Part shown: positions 8,393 to 17,768 of the stretch, piece after piece | Numbering within the stretch: the stretch's first letter is position 1 | Layout: the number at the start of each line of letters is the position of its first letter | Assembly: GCA_029975915.1 (NCBI GenBank) | Contig: JARKOC010000062.1 | Coordinates: 59,904-123,903, forward strand | Origin: Bryobacteraceae bacterium | GTDB taxonomy: Bacteria; Acidobacteriota; Terriglobia; Bryobacterales; Bryobacteraceae | Direction of reading: 5' to 3' | Length of the DNA: 64,000 nucleotides | Program-made: the position numbers and the translations under genes | Notes under the pieces: model-generated | The model's input: only the letters and a program-made list of their open reading frames with translations | Told to the model about the DNA's origin: nothing | The model's database searches: none

Positions 8393-9655
8393 ATGGGTGC
8401 GGCGGCGCGGATTCCGTTGCTTTGGCCCGGATCCTGGAGGGGCGCCGAAGCGCTTGCCCTGCTCGATGGCACGCCGATCAACTGCCTGACTACGGCAACC
8501 GATCTGCCCCCGGAGGTCGAACGGGCAGCGAAGGAGAAGGGGATCTCCTGCGAGAGGTTCGCCTGGAAGGATTGGGGGGAGATTGATTGGTCTGCCAGCC
8601 GGACAATTGCCATTGGCAATGGATTCTGGCCCGGCTCATCCGGAGGGCAAAACCGGCAGGAAGGTGGACCAACCGGCGCTCCCTGGGTCGACGCAAACGG
8701 CTGGATCATCCAACTGGCCCGCGCGCGCATGCCGGCCAGCGCGGAGATTCTGCTTCACTCACCGCCGCCCGATGACCCGCTGGCGCTGTCGGCCGCTGGA
8801 TATGTGCTGGCGCTTATGGAGGCATGGTCCTACGGCGCGCGCAGGCCGGTCTGGCTGGCCCCGCAACACGCCGCCGAGGCGATACAAGGCGCTGGCGAGG
8901 GCGCGGCCATTTGGAGATTGATCCGCGATTTGCTGCTGTGGCAGCAGAATCGCCAGGCATGGAGACAGTACGAGCCGGTGTCGAGCTTGCTGGTTGTCTC
9001 GGATTTTTCGGGCCCAAACCAGTTCATGGCGGGAGAGGTCCTCAATTTGGCGGCCCGCCAGCACATCGCCTTCACGCCAGTGGAGACGAGCCGTCTGACC
9101 GCGATATCGTTCAAAGGTAAACGGGCGGCGCTCTATGTGGACGCGCAGCCGCCGCCCAAGGCTGCTCTGGAGCGTCTGCGGGCATTCACGGCTGGCGGTG
9201 GTCTTCTGCTGGCGCAAGCCCGCACTGCGGCGCTGTTCACCGGCGGCGGGAAGGGCGATCCCAGCCATCCGCGTTTCACGATCCAACAGTTCGGCAAAGG
9301 CCGCGTTGCAGTCTCCAAACAGGACTACGAGGATCCGTGGATTCTGGCCCGCGATGCGCATCTTTTGATGAGCCGGCGCTGGGACGCGATCCGGCTCTTC
9401 AATGCGGGCTCGATGCTGGCGCACTACACAGCCTCTCCGGGTGGCGCTTCGAGCGTCGTGCACGTGCTCAATTACAATTGCCGGCCGTCGGGTAATCTCG
9501 TCTCGCTCCAGATTCCCGTGAGCGCGCGGAGAGCCGTTCTCCATACGCCGGGAGCCGGCAGCACGCCGGCGCCGATTGTCCGGCGGGACGGACGCGCCGA
9601 AATCGACCTGCGCGCGTTTCCGGCATACTGTGCCATAGAGCTGCAACTTGTTTGA
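8393..9655 (+). CDS. Conserved hypothetical protein, between SurA-like and DUF362 genes
   Basis: 420 residues, no recognised motif. There is no signal peptide. A central segment VSSLLVVSDFSGPNQFMAGEVLNLAARQHI and a later GGGLLLAQARTAAL look like alternating beta/alpha units, as in glutamine-amidotransferase-like or beta-galactosidase trimerisation folds, but no catalytic Cys triad is evident. The ATG at 8393 has GGAGAG just upstream and begins 20 bases after the PPIase stop; a longer in-frame start inside the PPIase is unlikely. The DUF362 gene follows after 12 bases, so the three are probably one transcript. Confidence 0.6.
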   Translation: MGAAARIPLLWPGSWRGAEALALLDGTPINCLTTATDLPPEVERAAKEKGISCERFAWKDWGEIDWSASRTIAIGNGFWPGSSGGQNRQEGGPTGAPWVDANGWIIQLARARMPASAEILLHSPPPDDPLALSAAGYVLALMEAWSYGARRPVWLAPQHAAEAIQGAGEGAAIWRLIRDLLLWQQNRQAWRQYEPVSSLLVVSDFSGPNQFMAGEVLNLAARQHIAFTPVETSRLTAISFKGKRAALYVDAQPPPKAALERLRAFTAGGGLLLAQARTAALFTGGGKGDPSHPRFTIQQFGKGRVAVSKQDYEDPWILARDAHLLMSRRWDAIRLFNAGSMLAHYTASPGGASSVVHVLNYNCRPSGNLVSLQIPVSARRAVLHTPGAGSTPAPIVRRDGRAEIDLRAFPAYCAIELQLV

Positions 9656-9667
9656 GGGGGAACCCGC

Positions 9668-10852
9668 ATGACAGCCTTTGCCACTGATCACAGCCGCGCT
9701 ATCAGCCGGCGCCGCTGGCTCCAGTCCGGAGTTGGCTTGGCGGTTTCGGCTCACATGTGGTCAGCGCCGGGCCCGGGCGCCCGTGTGAGCGTGGCACGCT
9801 GCTACGAATACGGCCAAGCGCCCTATGCCGCCCTGAGAACGATGTTTGATCAGCTTGGGGGCATCGGCAAGCTGGTTCGCGGCAAGACCGCCGGCATCAA
9901 GCTGAACCTAACCGGCGGCCCCCGGCAACGAATCGGCGCCGTCCCGATCGAGCGCAGCGTTTACACGCACCCGGACGTCGCCGGCGCTGTGATCCGCCTG
10001 ATCTCCGAAGCTGGCGCGACGCGGATCCGTGTGCTTGAAGGATGTTTCGGTTGCGGCGATCCGCTCGAAGAGTTCATGTACGACGCCGGCTGGGACCCGC
10101 TGGCGCTGCTCAACGCCGGACCCAGGGTGGAGATGGAAAACACCAATGTCCTCGGCCGCGGCAAGCGCTACCACCGCCGCATGGTCCCCGGCGGCGGGCT
10201 CATCTTTCCGGGATTCGACCTCAACCATAGTTACGACGAGTGCGACGTCATGGTTTCCATCGGCAAGCTCAAGGAGCACGCCACCTGCGGCATCACGCTG
10301 TCGATGAAAAACATGTTTGGCATCACACCGGTGACCATATACGGAGACAAGGCAGGCAGAGATGAGCCAGCGCCCGACGCCGCCGGCGGACGAGGAACAA
10401 TTCTCCACCAGGGCGCACGGGGACCCTCGTTGAGCGCGCCGCAGGAGATCGATCCATCCACGCCACGCAACGACCGCTGGCGTGTGCCGCGCATCGTGGC
10501 CGATCTTTGCGCGGCAGTCCCCATTCATCTCGCCATCATCGACGGGATCGAGTCCCTTGCCGGGGGCGAAGGCGGGTGGGTGGGTTCGGCACGCCACGTA
10601 AGGCCGGGCATTCTCGTTGCCGGGCTGAATCCGGTCTCGACTGACGCCGTCGGGGCGGCCCTGATGGGCTTTGACCCCATGGCCGGCCACAGGGAGAGAC
10701 CATTTGAAGGCTGCGATTCGACATTGCTTCTTGCCGAGCAGCAAGGGCTGGGAACGCGCGATCTGAACCGGATTGAGGTCGCGGGCCCCGCCATCGAACA
10801 AACGCGTCTCGACTTCCGCGCTCATTCGCCCGGCCCGTGGAGAAGAATCTAG
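9668..10852 (+). CDS. DUF362 protein with Tat-type signal
   Basis: 394 residues. The N-terminus SRRRWLQSGVGLAVSA is a twin-arginine type signal. The body is DUF362 (PF04015), with IKLNLTGG, GKLKEHATCGITLSMKNMFG and a late DAVGAALMGFDP segment. The family has no firm activity; it is often fused or linked to ferredoxin domains. A GGGGG ribosome-binding site precedes ATG 9668. A second, different DUF362 gene lies at 62227, also next to exported proteins. Confidence 0.8.
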   Translation: MTAFATDHSRAISRRRWLQSGVGLAVSAHMWSAPGPGARVSVARCYEYGQAPYAALRTMFDQLGGIGKLVRGKTAGIKLNLTGGPRQRIGAVPIERSVYTHPDVAGAVIRLISEAGATRIRVLEGCFGCGDPLEEFMYDAGWDPLALLNAGPRVEMENTNVLGRGKRYHRRMVPGGGLIFPGFDLNHSYDECDVMVSIGKLKEHATCGITLSMKNMFGITPVTIYGDKAGRDEPAPDAAGGRGTILHQGARGPSLSAPQEIDPSTPRNDRWRVPRIVADLCAAVPIHLAIIDGIESLAGGEGGWVGSARHVRPGILVAGLNPVSTDAVGAALMGFDPMAGHRERPFEGCDSTLLLAEQQGLGTRDLNRIEVAGPAIEQTRLDFRAHSPGPWRRI

Positions 10853-11286
10853 AGAGTTGGCGCCCGGGATAGGCAGGCCAGCGGATGTCGCAGCGTCCAG
10901 TGGCTCACGGCGGGTGTTCGACCATGAGCTGCACAGGAGGCCGTCCTCTGGGGTCCGCTGCCCAGGGCGCGATCCAGGACCGTCCGGTCGAGCCAGGCCG
11001 CGCTGACAGAGGCGGGCTCCGCCAGCGGCGTTGTCTTCTGTCAAAGATACAGGATCTGGTCGAAGAAGCGTTCATACAGTTCGAAGTGCGCCGGCACGGC
11101 CCTTCGCGCCAGGCTCACCTGCCAACGCGGACGGATGCCCAACCGCCGAGCTTCGCCACTGGCCGACAACACCACGCCCCGCTTCTCTCCGCCGACCACC
11201 ACCGGACGCCGCCGCAAACGGGTGTCCGACGCTTGTTCGATGGAGGCGAAGAAGCTGTCGCCATCCCAATGCACGACCGTCCGCAT
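10849..11286 (-). pseudogene. Decayed N-terminal fragment of a Y-family DNA polymerase
   Basis: From ATG 11286 the frame reads MRTVVHWDGDSFFASIEQ, the first catalytic motif of DinB/UmuC-type polymerases, then RRPVVVGGEKRGVVLSAS and LGIRP, up to FFDQILYL and a TGA (11043-11041). Homology continues past the TGA in the same frame (QKTTPLAEPASVSAAWLD, matching the TPLVEPxSxDEAYLD region), but the acidic pair of the second catalytic motif is replaced by Ser-Ala. Nothing of fingers, thumb or little-finger domains follows before TAG at 10851-10849. The fragment abuts the DUF362 stop. Clearly non-functional. Confidence 0.7.
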
Positions 11287-11607
11287 AGTATAAACTCTTA
11301 CACCATGCTCCTGCCACGCTTCCCCGCCCCGCGCAAGCGCCATGTGGCCGGAGAGCGTTGTTTCGCAAGAGCGATCTCCGTCGGGAAACGGATCGGAGGC
11401 GCGCCGCGTCCCAGAAACTGATGCCAGGGCCACCGGCAGAAAAAGACGAATGGAAACAACCCAACGCTGCCGGCGAGGGCGCCGGCCGCGGTCCCGGGGG
11501 ACCGCCCTACTGCCTCAAACCGCGAACAGCGAGAGCGGGTTCCAGGCTGGGTTTCGACGGAGCAGGCCGAGGCCGCGGATTAAAGTTGAGGTAGGATCGG
11601 GGGATCT

Positions 11608-12177
11608 ATGCGATTTTACAGTCTCATGATGGCTGGAGCGTTCGCGTTCGCGGCGCTGGGCCAGGCGGCCGAACCGCCGGCCATCGAATACCGCGTGCTG
11701 GCCACGAGCAAGACGTCCACGATGGAGAAGGAGATGAATCTCGCGGCCGAAGCGGGCTTCAAATTCCACGCCGTCATGGGCGGCGAAACGGCGGCGGGTG
11801 GCGAGGTTGTCGTAGTGATGTCCAAACTCGCTTCCGAACCCCAAACCGGAACGGCCGCTTACAGACTGCTGGCCACGAGCAAGACCTCGACGATGCAAAG
11901 GGAGTTGCAGCAGTTGGGCGACGGCGGGTTTGACTACAAGGGCCAGACCGTCTTCAACACCACATTCGGCGGCGAAGAGGTGGTTGTCATCATGGAACGG
12001 CCGGCGGGGCCTGAACCGCCCAGGATCCAGTACAATCTGCTGGCCACGACAAAGACCTCGACAATGCAGAAGGAACTGGGTCAGGCGGGCGCCGCCGGTT
12101 TCACGCTGGTGGGGCTCACCGTGTCGAAGACGGCTTTCGGTGGGTCGGAGATCGTCAGTATTCTGCGGAAACGATAA
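11608..12177 (+). CDS. Secreted protein of three tandem ATSKTSTM repeats
   Basis: 189 residues: a signal peptide ending near QAA, then three copies of a roughly 46-residue unit (about residues 28-73, 85-131 and 142-188). Each has Y-x-L/V-L-A-T-[ST]-K-T-S-T-M, a short helix ending in aGF and a final strand such as EVVVVM. The unit resembles the short DUF4177-like alpha/beta fold, in which one subunit usually occurs alone. GGGGG lies seven bases before the ATG. Function unknown; a periplasmic binding or scaffold protein is a guess. Confidence 0.65.
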   Translation: MRFYSLMMAGAFAFAALGQAAEPPAIEYRVLATSKTSTMEKEMNLAAEAGFKFHAVMGGETAAGGEVVVVMSKLASEPQTGTAAYRLLATSKTSTMQRELQQLGDGGFDYKGQTVFNTTFGGEEVVVIMERPAGPEPPRIQYNLLATTKTSTMQKELGQAGAAGFTLVGLTVSKTAFGGSEIVSILRKR

Positions 12178-12304
12178 CCGCTCGGGCGGGGGTCCAGGGC
12201 TCCGGGGCGGCTCGTTGACACCCGTTGGCCTGTCGCTCTGTATTGTCGTGGTGCAACCACGCTGACCTTTGTGATCCAATGCGGCCCGTGGTAGCGTCGT
12301 CACT

Positions 12305-12952
12305 ATGGATGACGAACACGCGCGGGCACCACGCAAGGGTGATCGACTGTTTCGTGCCGACCTGCCGGACTGGATGAATAACGCGTGTTTGAATGTAGCG
12401 CACCGAGGTGATGACTTTGGCTACAAGGAAGGCTACCGTCGAGGGGCAAGGTTGCTGGTCCAACACATCGTGGAAAACGCCCGAGACCAAGACTTCCTTG
12501 TCTATCCGGTCATCTTCCTATATCGGCACCACACCGAACTCGCGCTCAAACACCTGCTGGACCAAATACCCTACGTCATTGGGCGTGATCTGAACCCGGC
12601 CGAGAGACAACATCTAAACAAGCACCGTCTCGATTTGATTTGGCAGGACGTGAAGCCACTATTGCATTGCGTGTGTGGGGCTGCTGGCTGGGCCCCCTTC
12701 GACCCGGCCGATATTGAAGGCATCGACGACTACATCCGGCAACTCTCGGATATGGATATGGAGTCCTTCGCGTTCCGCTATACACGCACGAAAAAAGGGA
12801 CCCTTTCACTGCCCAAGGATCTGAAGCTCATCAACCTGCGCCATTTTGCAGAGAGCCTTGAGCGTCTTGCGGACAGTTTAGCGGGCCTGCAGGTAGCCGT
12901 AGACCACCTGGCTGAGGCCAAAGCGGAGATGGAAGCGGAACAGCGCCGATAA
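12305..12952 (+). CDS. Orphan conserved hypothetical protein
   Basis: 215 residues, mostly helical, with a VYPVIFLYRHHTELALKHLL segment that recurs in a family of uncharacterised bacterial proteins. The C-terminus is charged and coiled-coil-like. No signal peptide or membrane helix. Its base composition is less GC-rich at third positions than the neighbours, and it stands alone between a secreted protein and the sugar cluster, which suggests acquisition. A TTGACA hexamer lies near 12216, but its -10 partner is not clear. It could belong to a defence or toxin-antitoxin type family, but I cannot show that. Confidence 0.55.
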   Translation: MDDEHARAPRKGDRLFRADLPDWMNNACLNVAHRGDDFGYKEGYRRGARLLVQHIVENARDQDFLVYPVIFLYRHHTELALKHLLDQIPYVIGRDLNPAERQHLNKHRLDLIWQDVKPLLHCVCGAAGWAPFDPADIEGIDDYIRQLSDMDMESFAFRYTRTKKGTLSLPKDLKLINLRHFAESLERLADSLAGLQVAVDHLAEAKAEMEAEQRR

Positions 12953-13140
12953 ACAGCGCGCTCCGCTGACTCTGCGACGATTTGACTAACGGGTCGGCCT
13001 GATTACGACCGACTCGTGATTTCGTCGAACGCGGCAGAGCCGAGTGGCACCTTCACGATTCTCGTTCGTTCTGCCGCAGCCTTTTTTGAGAGGCACGCTC
13101 AGGGCACATGGAGTCGCCTCCATCCCGTTATACTCGCCAC

Positions 13141-14106
13141 ATGGACAGACGCGAATTTCTGCTTGCTTCGGCCGCCTCCGCGGCTCCGCCGCCGGGCCGT
13201 CCGCGGATCAGCGCCGGCAGTTTCAATTTCCACACCTTCGGCGCCAACCAGAAGGCCGACGCCGCCATCGACATCATCGGCGAGATGGGTTTCGAGGGCA
13301 TCGAACTCATCCTGCTCACCCGCGAGGACATCAAGGGTTATTGGACCGACGCGAAGATCGGCGAACTGCGTAAGAAACTCGAACGCTGGAAACTCGACGT
13401 GGCGCAGTTCATCATGTTCCAGCCCGTTGTTGAGGGGCTAACGAGCCTGAACCGCACGGTCCGCAATCAGAATTTGGATTTCTTCGAAGCCGGCTGTCGC
13501 ATCGGTAAGAAGCTGGGCGCGCCGCTGGTGAACATCGTGGCGCCGTGGCCGCGCGAGGTGTCGTCCAAGGAAAACTCTTACCTGCCCCGCTATTACGATA
13601 TCGAGAAGCCCAAGCCGGGCGAGAAGTTCAGCATGGACGTTGCCCTGCCCTTCGATTGGGACGCGCTATGGGACAACTACCTCGGCGCAACCAAGGAGTG
13701 TCTCCAGCGCGCCAAGGCCCACGGTATGAAAATGACCATCGAGCACCACACGCACACGATGATCCCGGGCATCGACGCCTTCCTGCGCCTCTGGGATGCG
13801 ATCAAGGACCCGGCGCTCGGCTACAACCTCGACACCGGCTGGACCCTGGCCCACCGCGATTACCCGCCCGTGGCCATCTACAAGGCACGCCGCCACCTGA
13901 TGAACATGCACGTCCGCGATATCGACGGTCTGATGCGCCGGTTCCCGCACATCGGCGAGGGCGTGATGGACTTTAAGGCCATCTGCGCGGCGCTGAAAAA
14001 CGTCGGCTACCGCGGCTTCATGACGCTTGAACAGGACAAGCATCCAGGCGACATGAAGGCGACCGCGAAGCGGTATCTGGCCATGATGAAGGAGTATCTT
14101 TCCTGA
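13141..14106 (+). CDS. Sugar phosphate isomerase/epimerase-type TIM barrel, exported
   Basis: 321 residues. N-terminus MDRREFLLASAASAA is a short Tat-like signal. The rest is an AP-endonuclease-2/xylose-isomerase-like barrel: MGFEGIEL, MTIEHHTH, YNLDTGW, NMHVRDIDG and FMTLEQD are the metal- and substrate-binding strands (Glu, His, Asp, Glu). Likely isomerises or epimerises a sugar. ATG 13141 is preferred because TATACT (13129-13134) lies six bases before it, with no ribosome-binding site. The glycosidase gene follows at 14194. Confidence 0.8.
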   Translation: MDRREFLLASAASAAPPPGRPRISAGSFNFHTFGANQKADAAIDIIGEMGFEGIELILLTREDIKGYWTDAKIGELRKKLERWKLDVAQFIMFQPVVEGLTSLNRTVRNQNLDFFEAGCRIGKKLGAPLVNIVAPWPREVSSKENSYLPRYYDIEKPKPGEKFSMDVALPFDWDALWDNYLGATKECLQRAKAHGMKMTIEHHTHTMIPGIDAFLRLWDAIKDPALGYNLDTGWTLAHRDYPPVAIYKARRHLMNMHVRDIDGLMRRFPHIGEGVMDFKAICAALKNVGYRGFMTLEQDKHPGDMKATAKRYLAMMKEYLS

Positions 14107-14193
14107 TCGCCCCGACCTGAGAAACGGCTCACACCGCACACGGACCGGCCTCGAAGCCCAGTGATATACTTCGGCTTTCTGGAGGCGTTTTCA

Positions 14194-16443
14194 GTGTTTT
14201 TTCGTTCGCTCACCGCAGCATTCCTGGCGTGTGGATTCGTGCAGGCCGGCATCACAGTTACGCGGGAACAGGCAGTCCTGAAGTCGCAGAATCTCGAACG
14301 CGTGATTGAGATCCGGGATGGGCGTGTGCGGACCGTCCGTTTGGCCGTCGGCGGCCGCGAGATGCTTGCGGCGGCGGCGCGCGAGTTCTCCGCCGTCGTG
14401 ATGCGCGAGTCCTCCAACCGCAAGCCGCAGGGTCTGCGTCCCGGCGACACGCAGGAGAAAAACGCCTTCACCATCGCCAACCGCGCCCGATGGCGGGGCG
14501 ACCTGTATGACGTCTCCCGTTACGATGACATCCGGCCAGACGCGCCCCGATGGGTGGACGCGCAGAACGTCGTCGCGGGCGGCGCCAACGCCGTGAAGAC
14601 CCAGCCTTCCGTGGAGGTGGCCACGCCGTCGGCCGGGGTCAGCCGGCTGACCATCGCGTTCGCGCCCGCCGGTTCGGCCACGATCGAAGGCGTCCGCATC
14701 GAATTGATTTACGAAACCTACGACGGCTACCCTGCCATCCGCAAATGGGTGCGCGTCCGCAACAACGGCAGCCGATGGCTACGCCTGGACCGGATGGTGA
14801 TCGACGATGTCCATCTCAGCTCGCTGACCCGCAAACCGCTCGCGGCCGCCATGTTCGGCGTGCAGCCCAGCGTAGTGGCGTTCGAAGCGCCCGGCGGCGC
14901 CGAGGGGTTGATCGCCGCCAGCGAAGTCCCCTCCGCGCTGAGGACCATCTCGGACCAGGGCGCAATGGGCTACACGGCGGCCCTGTTCGAATGGGTGCTC
15001 GGACCGGGTGAGGAGTTCGTTTCCGAACCGGTCTTCTACTTCGGCTACAGCGGGGCGGTGAGGGCGACCATCTCCGGGATGTCCATGCCGCTGGACCGCG
15101 CCGTCGAAGGACCATACCTCGATTTTGTCCGCCGCGTAATCGGCGTAGCCGCCGACAAGGCCCCGATGCACGGGCCACAGTGGCTCACCTGGGCGTATTT
15201 CTACGACAAGATTGACGACAAGCTCGTCCGGCAGCTCGCCGGCATCATCTCGCAGGCCGGTTTCACCGAGATGCTGCTTGATGATGGCTGGCAGAAGGGC
15301 CGGCTCGGCACCGAGGTGGATACCGTCAAGTTCCCCGATTTCGCCGCCACGTCCCGCTTCATCCGGGAGAAGGGCCTCGCTCTCGGTCTCTGGGTCTCCT
15401 GCTTCCGGGATCTCGATTCCCGTGATATGCGGGACATGCCGGATGCGCGCATCCTGCCCGAGCTCATCCGCAGCCCGGATCTGCCCGGTCTGGCCATGAG
15501 CTTCGCTTCATCTTGGCGCGACTACTACGTGAAGGACCTCGTCGAAACCGCCCGCCGTTACGGCGTCTCGTATTTCAAACAGGACTTCACCAACATCATG
15601 TACGGCGACTTGGCCGACGGGCACGAGAGCAGGACGCGGCGCGAGTCGCTGTTGCGCGGACTGCGTGGATTGCTCGCCGTGCAGGCGTCGCTGCGCGAAG
15701 CGGCGCCGGATGTGGTGAACGAAATCACGCATGAAATCTACTGGGGCACGCCCGGCGTGCCGGCCGATCTCGCCGCTCTGAAGTCGACCGCCCGATTCCA
15801 CATCCCGCCAAACGAGTGCGTAGGATCGGATATCGCCCGCGAGTTCGCCGGACGGAAGATTGACGCGGAGGAGCATCGCGAAGCCCTTCTCCGCGGCTGC
15901 TGGCTGGCCCGTCAGCGCTTCTACTCTCACCGCGGTCTGCCGCTCTATCCGTTGGAATTCTACGCGGCCGCGACAACAAACCACGAGGGCAGCCTCACGG
16001 CCGACGTCCAGGACAGGCAGGTGGCCAGTTGGCTGATGGGCGCTCCGGTCTGTTACTCGGGCGATGCACGGACCCTGACGAAGGAAAACATCACTCACTA
16101 CCGCAAACGGCTCGACGAAGTGAAACGGCTGGAAAGCCACTACGGCATTTACAAGCGGTTCCAATTCAGCGGTGTACCGGAGCCGACCGACACGGATTGG
16201 CACTGGTGGGGCAAGTTAAACGAAACCGGCGAAGGCGTGGTCGTCGTCATCCGCGGCAGCGCCGGCGCAGACACCCGGGCGGTAAACGTGCCTTGGGTGG
16301 ACCGGAAGAGGACTTACCGTGTTACCGGCCTGTTCAGCGGCAAGTCCTTTGGAACCGTCCGCGGCAGCCGCCTTCAGGACGCCGGTATTACGGTCGCGCT
16401 GCCTGCCTATGGTCAGGAACTACTGGAACTGTCGGCTATGTGA
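14194..16443 (+). CDS. GH36-like alpha-galactosidase family hydrolase, secreted
   Basis: 749 residues. GTG 14194 is the likely start: GGAGG is eight bases upstream and the frame then opens with a clean signal peptide (MFFRSLTAAFLACGFVQA). An N-terminal beta-sandwich (to about residue 320) precedes a TIM barrel with QWLTWAYFYDK, EMLLDDGWQKG and VSYFKQDFT; the Asp after YFKQ corresponds to the clan-D nucleophile. A small beta domain closes the protein. Substrate cannot be told from sequence. It belongs with the isomerase upstream and the amidohydrolase 47 bases downstream. Confidence 0.75.
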   Translation: MFFRSLTAAFLACGFVQAGITVTREQAVLKSQNLERVIEIRDGRVRTVRLAVGGREMLAAAAREFSAVVMRESSNRKPQGLRPGDTQEKNAFTIANRARWRGDLYDVSRYDDIRPDAPRWVDAQNVVAGGANAVKTQPSVEVATPSAGVSRLTIAFAPAGSATIEGVRIELIYETYDGYPAIRKWVRVRNNGSRWLRLDRMVIDDVHLSSLTRKPLAAAMFGVQPSVVAFEAPGGAEGLIAASEVPSALRTISDQGAMGYTAALFEWVLGPGEEFVSEPVFYFGYSGAVRATISGMSMPLDRAVEGPYLDFVRRVIGVAADKAPMHGPQWLTWAYFYDKIDDKLVRQLAGIISQAGFTEMLLDDGWQKGRLGTEVDTVKFPDFAATSRFIREKGLALGLWVSCFRDLDSRDMRDMPDARILPELIRSPDLPGLAMSFASSWRDYYVKDLVETARRYGVSYFKQDFTNIMYGDLADGHESRTRRESLLRGLRGLLAVQASLREAAPDVVNEITHEIYWGTPGVPADLAALKSTARFHIPPNECVGSDIAREFAGRKIDAEEHREALLRGCWLARQRFYSHRGLPLYPLEFYAAATTNHEGSLTADVQDRQVASWLMGAPVCYSGDARTLTKENITHYRKRLDEVKRLESHYGIYKRFQFSGVPEPTDTDWHWWGKLNETGEGVVVVIRGSAGADTRAVNVPWVDRKRTYRVTGLFSGKSFGTVRGSRLQDAGITVALPAYGQELLELSAM

Positions 16444-16490
16444 GACACGTCCTGGCGCCAATCGGCTATAATCCGGCCCAGGACACTCTC

Positions 16491-17747
16491 ATGCTGCGTA
16501 TCGCCATTTCCCTCTGCCTGCTGGCGCTTCCGGCGCTGGCCCAGCCGTACGATCTGTTGCTCAAGGGCGGCCACCTGATCGATGCCAAGAACAATATCGA
16601 CGGCGTGATGGACATTGCCGTATCCAAAGGCGTTGTCGCCGCGGTGGCCAAGGATATTCCCGCCTCTCAAGCGCGCCGTGTGGTGACGCTGACCGGTCTC
16701 TACGTCACGCCCGGTTTGATCGACGCCCACGTCCACGTCTACACCGGCACGGGCCTCAAGGGCGTTCTCACAGGCGATAGCAGCGTTTACCCGGACAGCT
16801 TCTCGTTCCGGTCTGGCGTCACTACCATGGCCGACGCCGGGACCGCCGGATGGCGCAACTTCCCCGATTTCCGGCAAAGAATCATCGACCGCGCCCGGAC
16901 GCGCGTCCTGGCCTTCATCAACATCGTCGGAGGCGGCATGGGCATCACCAGCGAGCAGGACCCAACGGACATGAACGCCGAAGCGACGGCGGCCATGGCG
17001 AAACAGCACGCCGACATCGTCGTCGGATTCAAAGTGGCTCATTTCGCGGGCGAGGGCTGGCCCGACATCGACGGGGCGATCAAGGCCGGCGAGATGTGCA
17101 AGCTGCCCATCATGGTCGATTTTGGTTATGTCCGCGGCGAGCGCAACCTGAAAAACCTGATGGAGACAAAACTCCGCAAAGGCGATATCTACACTCACTG
17201 CTATTCCACTCACCGAGACGAGATGATCGACGGGAAACTGAACCCTGCCATGTGGACCGGCCGCAAGCGCGGCGTGTTGTTCGACGTCGGCCATGGCGGC
17301 GGCAGTTTTTATTGGAACGTTGCCGTGCCGGCCATTCAGCAGGGTTTCGTCGCCGATGTGATCTCCACGGACCTCCACACGGGGTCGATGAACGCTGGCA
17401 TGAAAGATCTTTCGAACGTCATGTCCAAGCACCTGAACATGGGACTGACGCTCAAACAGGTGGTCGCCATGGCCACCTGGAACGCGGCCAAGGAACTGGG
17501 CCGCACCGAAATTGGACATCTGACGCCCGGCGTCGAGGCCGACATCACTGTGTTGCGAGTACGCACGGGCACGTTCGGTTTCATCGACTCGGCTGGAGCC
17601 CGCATGTCTGGAACGCAATTGCTGGTTCCCGAGTTGACCATCCGCAAGGGCGCCATCATGTGGGACCTCAATGGCCTGGCCGCGCCGGACTGGAAGACAT
17701 TCAAATACCGGAAACGGGAAACGCCACCAGTGGCGGCCGCAAAGTAG
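16491..17747 (+). CDS. Exported amidohydrolase/deacetylase, EF_0837-like
   Basis: 418 residues with a signal peptide (LRIAISLCLLALPALAQ). Metal ligands of the amidohydrolase superfamily are visible: GLIDAHVHVYTG (HxH), VVGFKVAHF (candidate carboxylated Lys), DIYTHCYS (His), LFDVGHGGGSF (His) and STDLHTGSMN (catalytic Asp). The closest known arrangement is the EF_0837-type metallohydrolase that sits beside a SelA-like PLP enzyme, exactly as here: the next gene starts 22 bases later. Cytoplasmic homologues act on amino-acid or amino-sugar derivatives. Export of both partners is unusual. A TATAAT hexamer precedes the gene (about 16467). Confidence 0.8.
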   Translation: MLRIAISLCLLALPALAQPYDLLLKGGHLIDAKNNIDGVMDIAVSKGVVAAVAKDIPASQARRVVTLTGLYVTPGLIDAHVHVYTGTGLKGVLTGDSSVYPDSFSFRSGVTTMADAGTAGWRNFPDFRQRIIDRARTRVLAFINIVGGGMGITSEQDPTDMNAEATAAMAKQHADIVVGFKVAHFAGEGWPDIDGAIKAGEMCKLPIMVDFGYVRGERNLKNLMETKLRKGDIYTHCYSTHRDEMIDGKLNPAMWTGRKRGVLFDVGHGGGSFYWNVAVPAIQQGFVADVISTDLHTGSMNAGMKDLSNVMSKHLNMGLTLKQVVAMATWNAAKELGRTEIGHLTPGVEADITVLRVRTGTFGFIDSAGARMSGTQLLVPELTIRKGAIMWDLNGLAAPDWKTFKYRKRETPPVAAAK

Positions 17748-17768
17748 CTAAGTAAGGGGGATTAAGCC

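Noticed and set aside
11041..11043. TGA in the Y-family fragment as a second selenocysteine codon
   Set aside because: The gene is truncated and its catalytic acids are lost; a nonsense mutation is the simpler reading.
9908..11044. Long minus-strand frame opposite the DUF362 gene
   Set aside because: It is an antisense shadow; its composition follows the opposite codon frame and no domain is visible.
16413..17618. Long minus-strand frame of about 400 codons opposite the amidohydrolase
   Set aside because: It mirrors codon bias of the real gene on the other strand and has no family motif or start signal.
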